This document shows positions 1 to 6,363 of a stretch of DNA of 10,868 nt, in pieces (the stretch's first letter is position 1; the number at the start of each line of letters is the position of its first letter). Position numbers and translations under genes: made by a program. The stretch covers positions 1 to 10,868 of the forward strand of contig JAABPZ010000021.1 in the NCBI GenBank assembly GCA_011391755.1. The letters run 5' to 3'. The DNA is from Methanothrix sp. Its GTDB lineage: Archaea > Halobacteriota > Methanosarcinia > Methanotrichales > Methanotrichaceae. A model generated the notes under the pieces. The model had not been told where the DNA came from, did not search any database, and worked only from the letters and a program-made list of their open reading frames with translations.

Positions 1-206
1 GACAGTATTTCCACGCGGTCCTCTGCCTGTCGAGCCGTAGAGGCGCGACTCTGGCCGGGACGCCTGCGGTCCAGCTCCTTCTGAATATCCGCTGCGCAAA
101 GCGCGAGGCCGGACGGGCAGCCGTCCACGACCACGCCCACCGCAGAGCCATGCGACTCGCCCCAGGTGGTGATGCGAAATATGGTGCCAAAGGTGTTGCC
201 GGACAT
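1..206 (-). CDS. aroC: Chorismate synthase, N-terminal part (cut by the left edge)
   Basis: Chorismate synthase makes chorismate from 5-enolpyruvylshikimate-3-phosphate using reduced FMN, the last common step of aromatic amino acid synthesis, in the cytoplasm. Reading from the ATG at 206-204, the protein begins MSGNTFG and continues with the family's signature [10 protein letters not shown], followed by [26 protein letters not shown] and a region ending VEILS. These are diagnostic of the AroC N-terminus, including the early histidine in the GESHG motif. Only 68 codons lie in the window and the frame is open to the edge, so this copy is probably intact outside. It starts 9 bases after the stop of the acylphosphatase-like gene, so the two may share a transcript. 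A second, truncated copy of this region lies at 837-1010. Confidence 0.93.
   Translation of the reverse strand, partial: MSGNTFGTIFRITTWGESHGSAVGVVVDGCPSGLALCAADIQKELDRRRPGQSRASTARQAEDRVEIL
42..181. repeat. Direct repeat, copy A (inside aroC)
   Basis: Bases 42-181 align without gaps to 861-1000. By hand count about 15 of 140 positions differ, roughly 89% identity. Differences cluster in the middle (about 91-113), where ten lie together, while the flanks are nearly identical. Confidence 0.9.
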
Positions 207-215
207 AATTGAGCC

Positions 216-785
216 CTAGATGCCAACCTTTGCTTTAAGCTTGGAGATATCGCTTTCGATCCGCTTAAAGCGATCATCCAGGGTCTCCTTCTGTTCCCCA
301 ATCTCATCAATGATGGCCTCGCGATTTTCATCCAGCTTGGCAGTCACCTCTTCCCGTGAGGCTTTTATCTCATGGACGATATCGGACCTGGTCTCCTCGA
401 GTTTCGCAATTGTTGCATCCTGCTTCTCAAGCATCCTATCCTGCTTGCGGTCAATGCGCAGCAGTGCGGGAATGCCTTTGTTAAGCTGGTCTGCAGTAAA
501 AAAGTGCAGGAACGCATCCGTAGACATTATCGGCCCACTGTAATCCTCAAATGCAATGTCTGCGACATCCGAGCCTTCGGGACGATGGGACTGAGCAAAC
601 ATTTTAAAATCTGCTAATTGCAATTCGTCACCTTCAATAAAGGCCATAACAAACTGATTTTCACCCTCTGACTGATTTTTGGCAAAGAACCTATCGCAGC
701 CCATTTCCAAAGCCCTGGTGAAAAGGAAAAACCTGTAGCCCACTTCATGAACCTTGCCGCCTGTAATAATAATCTTGAGCTTCAT
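216..785 (-). CDS. Acylphosphatase-like domain protein with C-terminal coiled coil
   Basis: The first ~85 residues resemble acylphosphatase. The segment GGKVHEVGYR corresponds to the family signature G-x-V-Q-G-V-x-F/Y-R with the phosphate-binding Arg kept (R18), and AKNQ supplies the catalytic-type Asn (N37), at about the spacing seen in acylphosphatases. The usual Gln-Gly of the signature is His-Glu here, so activity is uncertain. After a linker, residues ~110-186 are highly charged and heptad-like (RKQDRMLEKQD, then repeated E/K/R/D helices), a likely coiled coil. The whole protein, 189 residues, is about twice the length of a simple acylphosphatase. I chose the ATG at 785 (MKLKIII) because the domain begins there; an ATG at 791 is equally usable, and the frame is open to a TTG at 836. 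It lies directly upstream of aroC and between two aroC copies. Its biological role is unknown; the coiled coil suggests oligomerisation or partner binding. Confidence 0.75.
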   Translation of the reverse strand: MKLKIIITGGKVHEVGYRFFLFTRALEMGCDRFFAKNQSEGENQFVMAFIEGDELQLADFKMFAQSHRPEGSDVADIAFEDYSGPIMSTDAFLHFFTADQLNKGIPALLRIDRKQDRMLEKQDATIAKLEETRSDIVHEIKASREEVTAKLDENREAIIDEIGEQKETLDDRFKRIESDISKLKAKVGI

Positions 786-836
786 CAGCATAATTTTATG
801 CCTACTCGTTAATAAGCCCTCCCAACGACTTGACAA

Positions 837-1010
837 TCAGCAGCGTGACGCTAAACTTGCGGCGCGGCTCTGGCCGGGACGCCTGCGGTCCAGCTCCTTC
901 TGAATATCCTGCGCGGACAGGGCAAGGCCCGCAGGGCAGCCGTCCACTACCACGCCCACGGCAGAGCCGTGCGACTCGCCCCAGGTGGTGATGCGAGATA
1001 GGGTAGCCAA
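837..1010 (-). pseudogene. aroC: Truncated second copy of the aroC 5' region
   Basis: In one uninterrupted frame this stretch encodes [19 protein letters not shown], then [21 protein letters not shown] and GQSRA, equivalent to residues ~10-54 of the aroC copy at 1-206. The first nine residues, including MSGNTFG, are replaced by unrelated sequence, and after GQSRAA the similarity ends and a stop follows within a few codons. The nominal start would be TTG at 1010 directly after an in-frame TGA. A 57-residue fragment without the rest of the enzyme cannot be a functional chorismate synthase, so I call it a remnant. Differences from the intact copy fall partly at degenerate codon positions, and the frame is preserved, which fits a relic of a related gene and not a very recent copy. 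Confidence 0.85.
861..1000. repeat. Direct repeat, copy B (aroC remnant)
   Basis: This is the partner of 42-181 in the same orientation, 819 bases away. Similarity stops abruptly at 861 and fades just after 1000. The acylphosphatase-like gene lies between the copies. No inverted terminal repeats or transposase were seen at the edges. Confidence 0.9.
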
Positions 1011-1092
1011 TCAATTAATATATATCATTGAATATAAAGTGAACTGCTTATGATTCCATTAAAAGATGTCATTTCATCCGGTGATTATAAAA

Positions 1093-1689
1093 TTAAATTG
1101 TAGAATTGAACAAATAATTAAAAGCAAATTGTGTTGTTTGCTTAATCCAGGGAAGTATACTTATTATGCCAAACACAACAGTTAATGTTAATCCAGATAT
1201 TGCCAGCTTCGTCGATCTATCATTTTCTTTCTTTGCTCTAACAAGTTCTTTTTCTTTTATTCGAATTATGTTTGATAATTCGGATATTTTTTGCTTGATT
1301 GCTTCTTTATTATTACTACCGGAATAATTAATTATGTCGTTAAGGATTCCCCTCTCAGCACTCGGCAGATTTGCATATGGTGTAATTTCTTCCAGCTTTT
1401 CTATATATTCTGAAATCTCTTTTATCCATTTTAAAACTTGGTCTTTATTTTTATTTTCTTTATCATATGGATATAGAACTAGAATTGATTTTTTTAATAT
1501 TCTGGCGATCTCACTTTGATCTATGGGGTCTCCTGGTTGAATGCAAGCTTCGTAGATATTATTTATGTCTCGAATAGTTGCTATTGCATTTATTTCTAAT
1601 CCTTTTAGAAGATTTTGTATGAATCTTGTCTCTAATTCTTTTTTAATGGCTATTGACTTTGAATCATCGATCTTGGTTTGATCGAACAT
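1093..1689 (-). CDS. Hypothetical protein with coiled coil and C-terminal membrane segment
   Basis: I do not recognise this 198-residue protein. The first ~158 residues are hydrophilic and largely helical in character. Residues ~85-101 and especially ~127-158 (KQKISELSNIIRIKEKEL and what follows) are charged and heptad-like. Residues ~161-181 (LAISGLTLTVVFGIISILPW) form one convincing membrane helix close to the C-terminus, so the bulk of the protein is probably cytoplasmic and tethered to the membrane. There is no signal peptide. Codons are strongly A/T-ending, unlike the GC-rich housekeeping genes on the right, suggesting recent acquisition. The ATG at 1689 lies 23 bases after the stop of a 55-codon membrane ORF on the same strand, so the two are probably co-transcribed. 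No function is assigned. Confidence 0.65.
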   Translation of the reverse strand: MFDQTKIDDSKSIAIKKELETRFIQNLLKGLEINAIATIRDINNIYEACIQPGDPIDQSEIARILKKSILVLYPYDKENKNKDQVLKWIKEISEYIEKLEEITPYANLPSAERGILNDIINYSGSNNKEAIKQKISELSNIIRIKEKELVRAKKENDRSTKLAISGLTLTVVFGIISILPWIKQTTQFAFNYLFNSTI

Positions 1690-1712
1690 AACAACAGAAG
1701 TAGCATAAATTG

Positions 1713-1880
1713 TTATAGATATAGTAATAAACTAATTAACAATTCAGTTGGAGATTCTAAGGTCATTTTCCATACAGGAGCTAAAGCATAAAAAATAATA
1801 AATAAAATAAAAATGGCCAAAATGGATATATAATATCTGTAGTAGTATATTTTCTCTTTCAAATCATGAAATAATTGCAT
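1713..1880 (-). CDS. Small membrane protein, 55 residues, unknown function
   Basis: From the ATG at 1880 a complete 55-codon frame ends in TAA at 1715-1713. The protein starts MQLFHDLKEKIYYYRYY, a charged and aromatic head, followed by a strongly hydrophobic stretch at residues ~18-36 (ISILAIFILFIIFYALAPV), then a short polar loop (KMTLESPTE) and a second hydrophobic but short end (LLISLLLYL). One membrane helix is clear and the C-terminal stretch may be a second, partial one. A TATA-like element lies about 25-30 bases before the ATG, so the message could be leaderless. It is followed after 23 bases by the 198-residue membrane-anchored protein, suggesting an operon. Low-complexity AT-rich DNA can give hydrophobic frames by chance, so this is probable but unproven. 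Confidence 0.5.
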   Translation of the reverse strand: MQLFHDLKEKIYYYRYYISILAIFILFIIFYALAPVWKMTLESPTELLISLLLYL

Positions 1881-2015
1881 GCTATTAACTCTTATTTTTC
1901 TTTATTTAAATTTTTCCCAGGAATTTTTTTAGGGACTTGCATGCACCCATATTTTATCCTTTGCTGATAAATACGTAAATTGAATAGATTTGGTGTGCCT
2001 CAAGGACGTTGTTTT
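1881..2015. other. AT-rich intergenic stretch between island and prs
   Basis: No gene was found in these 135 bases. They hold the TATA-like element above and two copies of TTGCATGC (1875-1882 and 1937-1944), an octamer with a GCATGC palindrome core. No convincing T-run terminator for prs was seen on the coding strand. Confidence 0.4.
1903..1910 (-). promoter_or_regulatory. Probable TATA box for the two-gene AT-rich cassette
   Basis: On the minus strand the bases read TTTAAATA, close to the archaeal TATA consensus. Its position predicts initiation near 1880, the ATG of the 55-residue ORF. The surroundings are AT-rich, so chance matches are likely. Confidence 0.35.
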
Positions 2016-2867
2016 TTATCCCCTCAGCGTCTTCGCAATCAGCGGTGCCACAGAGACCGTGCTCACGCCCTTGTCCAGGGTGTCTGTAGCCAGCACCGCC
2101 TCCACTCCGGAGCGGTAGAGCTTGAGAATCGCCGATCCTGTCAGGACGGGATGCACGGCTGCCAGATAGACACGACTGGCCCCCTGCTGGCGGAGGAAGG
2201 AAATCGCCATAGCCATGGTTCCGCCCGTGGCGATCATGTCGTCGAAGATGACCACATCCCGGCCCTTGACGGCCACCTCTTTGGGGGCCATGGAGACCTC
2301 CGTTCCGGAGAGGCGGGTCTTTTGCAGGTAGTCGGAGTCACAGCCCAGGCAGGCTGCGGCGGTTTTGGCCATGGCCACAGCCCCCTTGTCCGGAGAGATG
2401 ACCACGGTGTCCTTGAGCCCCATGCTGCCGATACGCTCGGCCAAGAGCGACGTTGCATCCAAATTCTCAATCGGGCACTGGAAATGCTCCATAATGGACG
2501 GGGCATGAATGTTGACCAGATGGACACGACCGTTCTGCAAAAAGGGATTCAAGGCCGTGGCCAGCGCCCTGGCGGTCATGGGCTCGCCTGGCTTGAAGAT
2601 CTTGTCCTGGCGGGCATAACCGAAGTAGGGTATGACCAAAGAGACTGGTCGATCCCGGCAGATGTCCAGCAGTTGCAGGAGATAGACCAGGTCTTGATCG
2701 GTGGGTGTAGACTGAATTATTACGATCTCGTCATCAAGCTGGGTCACAATTTGCGTATACGACTCGCCATCGGGAAAAGTCTTGTAATCGCAAAGAGCAA
2801 GCGTTTCATTTAAGATTGTAGCCACCCGGCCAGCGAGAAGCTGGGAGGCAGGCCCTCCAATTATCAT
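2016..2867 (-). CDS. prs: Ribose-phosphate pyrophosphokinase (PRPP synthase)
   Basis: The enzyme transfers pyrophosphate from ATP to ribose 5-phosphate, giving PRPP for purine, pyrimidine, histidine and tryptophan synthesis. The 283-residue protein carries the family's landmarks: FPDGE at 31-35, the loop YFGYARQDKIFKPGEP at 81-96, VNIHAPS at 118-124, SPDKG at 158-162 and the ribose-phosphate-binding loop DVVIFDDMIATGGT at 204-217. The length is typical of the short archaeal form. I use the ATG at 2867 because AAGGTGG lies 6 bases upstream; a TTG codon sits just before it. It follows the pmbA-like gene by 12 bases and is the last gene of the long cluster. The shorter C-terminal part compared with bacterial enzymes fits archaeal PRPP synthases. 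Confidence 0.95.
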   Translation of the reverse strand: MIIGGPASQLLAGRVATILNETLALCDYKTFPDGESYTQIVTQLDDEIVIIQSTPTDQDLVYLLQLLDICRDRPVSLVIPYFGYARQDKIFKPGEPMTARALATALNPFLQNGRVHLVNIHAPSIMEHFQCPIENLDATSLLAERIGSMGLKDTVVISPDKGAVAMAKTAAACLGCDSDYLQKTRLSGTEVSMAPKEVAVKGRDVVIFDDMIATGGTMAMAISFLRQQGASRVYLAAVHPVLTGSAILKLYRSGVEAVLATDTLDKGVSTVSVAPLIAKTLRG

Positions 2868-2879
2868 CAAAAACCACCT

Positions 2880-4223
2880 TTAGCTTCCTACTACCTTCAT
2901 TCTGACTTTGATGGTGGGCGTGACAATGGCCCCAATGGCCCGCACGTCTCTGCCAATTTCGACATCCTTCAATAGCTCGAAGAAATTTCCGGCCAGCATC
3001 AAAGAGCGAATGGGCCTCGCCTCTTCACCCGGCGCAATAAGGAAGGCATTTTTAGCCTCTACCGAGAAGTCGCCTGAGATGGGATTAGCGGTGTGAGCAC
3101 CGATGAGACCCCCCACCACAAGGCCTTTTGTCTCCGCCAGAAGATCCCGAGCATCAGGGGATCCTACAATGAGATTTCGGCTTCCTACAGAGGGAAGGCC
3201 CGTGTATCCGGAGCGCACCGCATTGCCTGTGGATGGCACGCCCTCCTTTCCAGCCGTGTAGCTGTCGTAGAGATAGCCCCTTAAAATGCCATCATCAATG
3301 AGGACCGTCCTTTGGGAAGGCACACCTTCGCCATCAAAGGCCGAGGAGTCCATGCCCCCGGGGAGAAGTCCGTCATCGGTGATCACGAGGCTTTCCGCAG
3401 ATATCTTTTCGCCCACCCGTCCGGCAAGAGTGGATCTGCCCTTTTGCACATTGTCGGCAGCAAGAGCGGGAAGCAGGGTATAGTCGAGCAGCTCGGCTAC
3501 TGCCAGAGGCTTTAAGAGCACATCAAAGGTTCCGCTCTCTGCCCGGCAGCCGCCCAGAGAGGAGAAAGCCTGCTCCGCAGCAGCGCGGCCGACGTCCTCC
3601 AGGGAGGGCTGATAGCCGCGAGAGTTGAAGAACTCGCTGCCTGTGGCCACATCCGCCGCCTTGGCAATAGTATCCATTGAGGCATGCATGAGGGTGGAGG
3701 TCTCCAGAAGTTCCATCCCCAGCGAGTTTATCACAAAACCGCTGCCGCAAATACAGGCCACACTGCCGGCTACAGGCTCCACTTCTTTGACGGTCCGACA
3801 GCCGGAAAGCATGCTCTGTGCGATGTCAAGGCACTCTTCTGGACCGATTCGCTGCAAACGCGAATCGAATATGCCCTCCGGGCGCACCACCTTTTCAGGT
3901 CGGGGAAGAGAACGCCAGGATTCGTCAGCACCTCTGGCCCGAGCGGATACAACGGCGCTCTTGGCCACGAACGGCAAGAGCGACATGTCGCTGGTACTGG
4001 AAAACCCCACGCCGCCCGCTATCACAGCCCGAAGCCCCAGGCCGCGATGAAAGCTCTGGCTGGCCAGCTCCACCACATCTCTACGTAGATCAATATTGAC
4101 AGAGCGACCAGACATGCCGTAGACTTCCGCCTGCTCCGCCCCCTCCCGCAAGGCTTGAGAGAGGAGTGTATGCCCATAATTCAAGAGAGCGTCTATACTA
4201 TCCGATGTATCTGAGATCTTCAT
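2880..4223 (-). CDS. TldD/PmbA family protein, PmbA (TldE)-like
   Basis: TldD and PmbA (TldE) act together as a metalloprotease in bacteria that trims modified peptides; TldD holds the metal site and PmbA does not. This 447-residue protein has the family layout: an N-terminal domain (AEVYG, RGLGLRAV, GGVGFSSTSD), a middle region, and a C-terminal beta-rich domain with SAFDGEGVPSQRTVLIDDG, GYLYDSYTA, GNAVRSGY, NLIVGSPDA and ISGDFS, all typical of PmbA. No HExxxH motif is visible, as expected for the PmbA side. The likely start is the ATG at 4223, overlapping the PAC2 gene by 26 bases with GGCGGGG just before it; an in-frame ATG at 4241 is possible. No TldD partner lies in the window. Substrates in archaea are not established, so the protease role is by family only. 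Confidence 0.85.
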   Translation of the reverse strand: MKISDTSDSIDALLNYGHTLLSQALREGAEQAEVYGMSGRSVNIDLRRDVVELASQSFHRGLGLRAVIAGGVGFSSTSDMSLLPFVAKSAVVSARARGADESWRSLPRPEKVVRPEGIFDSRLQRIGPEECLDIAQSMLSGCRTVKEVEPVAGSVACICGSGFVINSLGMELLETSTLMHASMDTIAKAADVATGSEFFNSRGYQPSLEDVGRAAAEQAFSSLGGCRAESGTFDVLLKPLAVAELLDYTLLPALAADNVQKGRSTLAGRVGEKISAESLVITDDGLLPGGMDSSAFDGEGVPSQRTVLIDDGILRGYLYDSYTAGKEGVPSTGNAVRSGYTGLPSVGSRNLIVGSPDARDLLAETKGLVVGGLIGAHTANPISGDFSVEAKNAFLIAPGEEARPIRSLMLAGNFFELLKDVEIGRDVRAIGAIVTPTIKVRMKVVGS

Positions 4224-4971
4224 CCCCGCCGACCGCCTCATAAGGGGCCTGAGCTCGTTCCATCTCCTGCAGCTTGCCTATGATCTTCTCCATCTCCTTG
4301 GCCCTCTCCTCTAAAGCCTGCATGTCCACTACAATACCCAGAATGCCGGAGAGAATGCGCAGAACCTCGGAAGCGGCTTTGGGATCGACCAGATAGCCAG
4401 AGGTCACCCCCATGAGACAGACGGCATCGATACCCCGCAGGGCACCCATGCCCAGCAGCAGTCCAGAGACGCCGATTATGCCCCCACCTGGCTCATTCTC
4501 ATGAAAGACGACATCCTTTTGTTTCATCTCTTCCACCAGCTCGATACTTGTGGCCGCCCCCATGACGTTTGGCTTGTCCACGAACTGGCCCGTGCCGTAT
4601 CCCCCCAGAGCATAGATTCTCTTTACATGGAAGCTCTGGGCGATGTCCAGGAAGATGCTGCAAAGCTCGTAATGTCCCTCGTTGGTGGCACTCTGATAGT
4701 CGCCTATGAGGATGAGCAGATCCGGCTCATCGTTTTTGCCATGATAGGCATAAATCTCATTTCGGACCTGCTTGATGGTTCCGTCCTCTTTTACCATCAC
4801 CTGGGGCGGAAAATGGGGTGAGTAGATCTCCATGATCTTCTCTGCCTTGAGCTCTTCCACCATGTGATCGGCTACAAGCTTTCCCACGTGGCCCACGCCC
4901 GGCAGCCCCTCAACAAGAATTGGGTCCTTAAGGGTTACTTCTTTGATACGGGAAACCAGGGTATCCTTCAT
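4198..4971 (-). CDS. PAC2-family proteasome assembly chaperone-like protein
   Basis: This 257-residue protein belongs to the archaeal PAC2 (PbaB/PbaA-like) family related to eukaryotic 20S proteasome assembly chaperones. Visible landmarks are LVEGLPGVGHVGKLVADHMVEEL near residue 18-41 (written in two parts: LVEGLPGVGHVGK, LVADHMVEEL), YSPHFPPQ, LLILIGDYQS, YALGGYGTGQ and GGGIIGVSGLLLGMG. The C-terminal 40 residues (LEERAKEMEKIIGKLQEME) are helical and coiled-coil-like. The start ATG overlaps the Nop10 stop in an ATGA, with AGGAGG 4-5 bases upstream, so translation is probably coupled. Members assist proteasome assembly in vitro, but the exact client of this subfamily is uncertain. Its location next to Nop10 and aIF2-alpha is widespread in archaea. 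Confidence 0.88.
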   Translation of the reverse strand: MKDTLVSRIKEVTLKDPILVEGLPGVGHVGKLVADHMVEELKAEKIMEIYSPHFPPQVMVKEDGTIKQVRNEIYAYHGKNDEPDLLILIGDYQSATNEGHYELCSIFLDIAQSFHVKRIYALGGYGTGQFVDKPNVMGAATSIELVEEMKQKDVVFHENEPGGGIIGVSGLLLGMGALRGIDAVCLMGVTSGYLVDPKAASEVLRILSGILGIVVDMQALEERAKEMEKIIGKLQEMERAQAPYEAVGGDEDLRYIG

Positions 4972-5129
4972 TTTGCCTCCTGGCCGAGAGCTCTCCGATA
5001 CTTGCCGTAAGGATCATCAGGAGAGAATCTGGCGGGCTTAGTAATAGCAGTATGGCCCCCACAGGCGGAGCAGATGTCCTTTAAGGTGTAGCGGCTGCAT
5101 GCCGTACACCTCAGGATTTTGGATCTCAT
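4968..5129 (-). CDS. nop10: H/ACA ribonucleoprotein protein Nop10
   Basis: This 53-residue gene lies between aIF2-alpha and the PAC2 gene. The protein begins MRSKILRCTACSRYTL and has two CxxC pairs (C8/C11 and C20/C23) forming the archaeal Nop10 zinc ribbon, followed by the hallmark linker-helix segment TKPARFSPDDPYGKYRR. Nop10 binds the Cbf5 catalytic subunit and organises the H/ACA guide RNP that converts uridines to pseudouridine in rRNA. Its ATG overlaps the aIF2-alpha stop in ATGA and its own TGA overlaps the next ATG in the same way, a double four-base overlap that points to translational coupling. GAGAGG sits immediately before the start. Length is typical for the family. Confidence 0.95.
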   Translation of the reverse strand: MRSKILRCTACSRYTLKDICSACGGHTAITKPARFSPDDPYGKYRRALGQEAK

Positions 5130-5899
5130 GCCTCTCTAAGGAAAGTGCCTTCTCCGCCGTGCTGTTCTATGTATTTCACCACAGCCTGAGCAGACTTCTT
5201 GAGAACAGACTCCGCATGCTTGTAATCCGGCGCGGTTACATGAATGCGATAGCGCGGCGCTCCAATATATGTGATGAAGAGCGTAGCATCTTTGTCTTTT
5301 ATGCGCTTGGCCTGCTTGAGGGCCTTCCTGATGACATCGACGCCGTCAGGAGCAGGGGAGGTGATATCCACATAGCCGCTGATATCAACGGAAGGTATCT
5401 TGACGTTATCCTTGGAGAGGCTCTCCAGCATCTTCAGGTCTTCTTCCGTCAGGCGCTCATCGGCCAGTGCTTCCACACCGCTGATCGCCGCCTCTTCCAT
5501 GGCCAGATAGAGGCTGTCATACGCTGCCACCAGAATATCAGCGACACGCTTGACGTCCTCGGGCCGGTCCTTGTAAGCCATCTCCAGCCATTTCCAGGCT
5601 TTTTGGTCCGCCTTCCACTCTTGAATCTTCTCCCTACGCTGATGCTCATTTACGTCTTTCAGGGAGAGATCGATGTGGTGCCGGGACGTGTCTACATTCA
5701 ATACCTTGCAGACGATCTTCTGCCCCTCTCGTACGTGGTCGCGAATGTACTTGATCCATCCGCTGGCCACCTCCGAGATGTGAATCAGGCCCTGCTTACC
5801 GGAATACTCGTCCATGGAGACGAAAGCTCCGAAGTCCACTACCTGAGTCACGGTGCAGACGACTAGAGATCCGAGCTCTGGCCAGCCCTCACGTTGCAT
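5126..5899 (-). CDS. eif2a: Translation initiation factor aIF2 subunit alpha
   Basis: aIF2-alpha is part of the heterotrimer that delivers initiator tRNA to the small ribosomal subunit. The 257-residue protein opens with REGWPELG, the typical archaeal start, followed by an S1 RNA-binding fold (residues ~7-82: VVDFGAFVSMDEYSGKQG, GLIHISEV, REGQKIVCKVLNVD, HHIDLSLKDV). A helical middle domain (QEWKADQKAWKWLEMAY and on) and a C-terminal alpha/beta domain (LFITYIGAPRYRIHVTAPDY) complete the expected three-domain plan. I prefer the ATG at 5899, with GAGTGAT just upstream; a TTG at 5905 in frame would add two residues. It follows the S27e stop by 6 bases and ends in a 4-base overlap with Nop10. No phosphorylation signal like eukaryotic Ser51 can be claimed. 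Confidence 0.95.
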   Translation of the reverse strand: MQREGWPELGSLVVCTVTQVVDFGAFVSMDEYSGKQGLIHISEVASGWIKYIRDHVREGQKIVCKVLNVDTSRHHIDLSLKDVNEHQRREKIQEWKADQKAWKWLEMAYKDRPEDVKRVADILVAAYDSLYLAMEEAAISGVEALADERLTEEDLKMLESLSKDNVKIPSVDISGYVDITSPAPDGVDVIRKALKQAKRIKDKDATLFITYIGAPRYRIHVTAPDYKHAESVLKKSAQAVVKYIEQHGGEGTFLREA

Positions 5900-5905
5900 T
5901 ATCAA

Positions 5906-6073
5906 TCACTCTAAGACTTCTACTACGGTAGTCTTGATCTCAGCCTTGCCGCCCGTGGGCTCTGCAAGCGTGCGCCCGCAGACCAGGCATTTGACAACCG
6001 TAGAGGCATGAGCGAATATAACCTGCTCGTTCTCGCAGTCGTTGCACTTTACCTTGACGAACTTAGATGGCAA
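5906..6073 (-). CDS. rps27e: Small-subunit ribosomal protein S27e (TTG start)
   Basis: This 55-residue protein reads [19 protein letters not shown] near the N-terminus, with a four-cysteine zinc site at C10, C13, C29 and C32 (VKCLVCG) and the family ending [20 protein letters not shown]. It is a 30S subunit protein of archaea and eukaryotes. No ATG is available in the right place: the start is TTG at 6073, supported by GGAGGG about 7 bases upstream inside the end of L44e and by alignment of the PSKFVKVKC start to the family. It lies 2 bases after the L44e stop and 6 bases before aIF2-alpha. Cytoplasmic, constitutively needed for translation. Confidence 0.94.
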   Translation of the reverse strand: MPSKFVKVKCNDCENEQVIFAHASTVVKCLVCGRTLAEPTGGKAEIKTTVVEVLE

Positions 6074-6075
6074 AT

Positions 6076-6357
6076 TTATCCCTCCACCAGATCGAACTTG
6101 CCAGCCCTAAAGCCAGGACGGTTATGGGCCTTCTTGCAAGTGTTGCAGCGGTAGCGCAGGTTCAGCCTCTTGACGGGCTTGTCGCCGCCCGGAACTTTAG
6201 AGAACTTGCCCTGATTTCCTATTCCATTGGCTCGCGCCTTCTGCCTCACGATATGAGTCATCGAGGAAGCACGGCCTTTTCTCACCCTCTCCACCGTTTG
6301 GGGGGTATGCTTTTTGCAGAACGGACAGTAAGCGTTAAGCTTTTTTGGCATCTTCAC
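6076..6357 (-). CDS. rpl44e: Large-subunit ribosomal protein L44e
   Basis: This 93-residue protein starts [18 protein letters not shown] and contains the family core [20 protein letters not shown] and the zinc ligands C11, C14, C71 and C74, with the closing [15 protein letters not shown]44e is a 50S protein contacting the E site, shared by archaea and eukaryotes. The family's N-terminal M-x-MP is reproduced only if translation begins at the GTG at 6357; GAGATGAT lies about 5 bases upstream and supports this. An ATG two codons later (6351) is the alternative. It is 6 bases downstream of the GINS gene and 2 bases before S27e, the standard archaeal pairing. Confidence 0.95.
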   Translation of the reverse strand: MKMPKKLNAYCPFCKKHTPQTVERVRKGRASSMTHIVRQKARANGIGNQGKFSKVPGGDKPVKRLNLRYRCNTCKKAHNRPGFRAGKFDLVEG

Positions 6358-6363
6358 AACGCA

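Noticed and set aside
1..1010. Transposon or integron-type cassette around the acylphosphatase-like gene
   Set aside because: No transposase, integrase, terminal inverted repeats or short target duplications were seen; the flanking repeat is a coding fragment of aroC and diverged, so simple transposition does not explain it.
802..1014. 70-codon minus-strand frame starting [10 protein letters not shown]
   Set aside because: It covers the aroC relic in a different frame from the one encoding the AroC motif; it is open by chance.
1875..1944. Two copies of TTGCATGC, possible operator
   Set aside because: The octamer is short, contains a common palindrome, and the copies are 62 bases apart in AT-rich DNA; noted but not supported as a regulatory site.
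1980..2813. 277-codon plus-strand open frame
   Set aside because: It lies antisense to prs, whose motifs are unmistakable. The translation is rich in His, Arg, Gly and Gln with no recognisable domain, typical of a reverse-frame shadow in GC-rich DNA.
5099..5866. 255-codon plus-strand open frame
   Set aside because: It is antisense to aIF2-alpha and part of Nop10. No family resemblance, no promoter or binding site, and the opposite strand fully explains the conservation.
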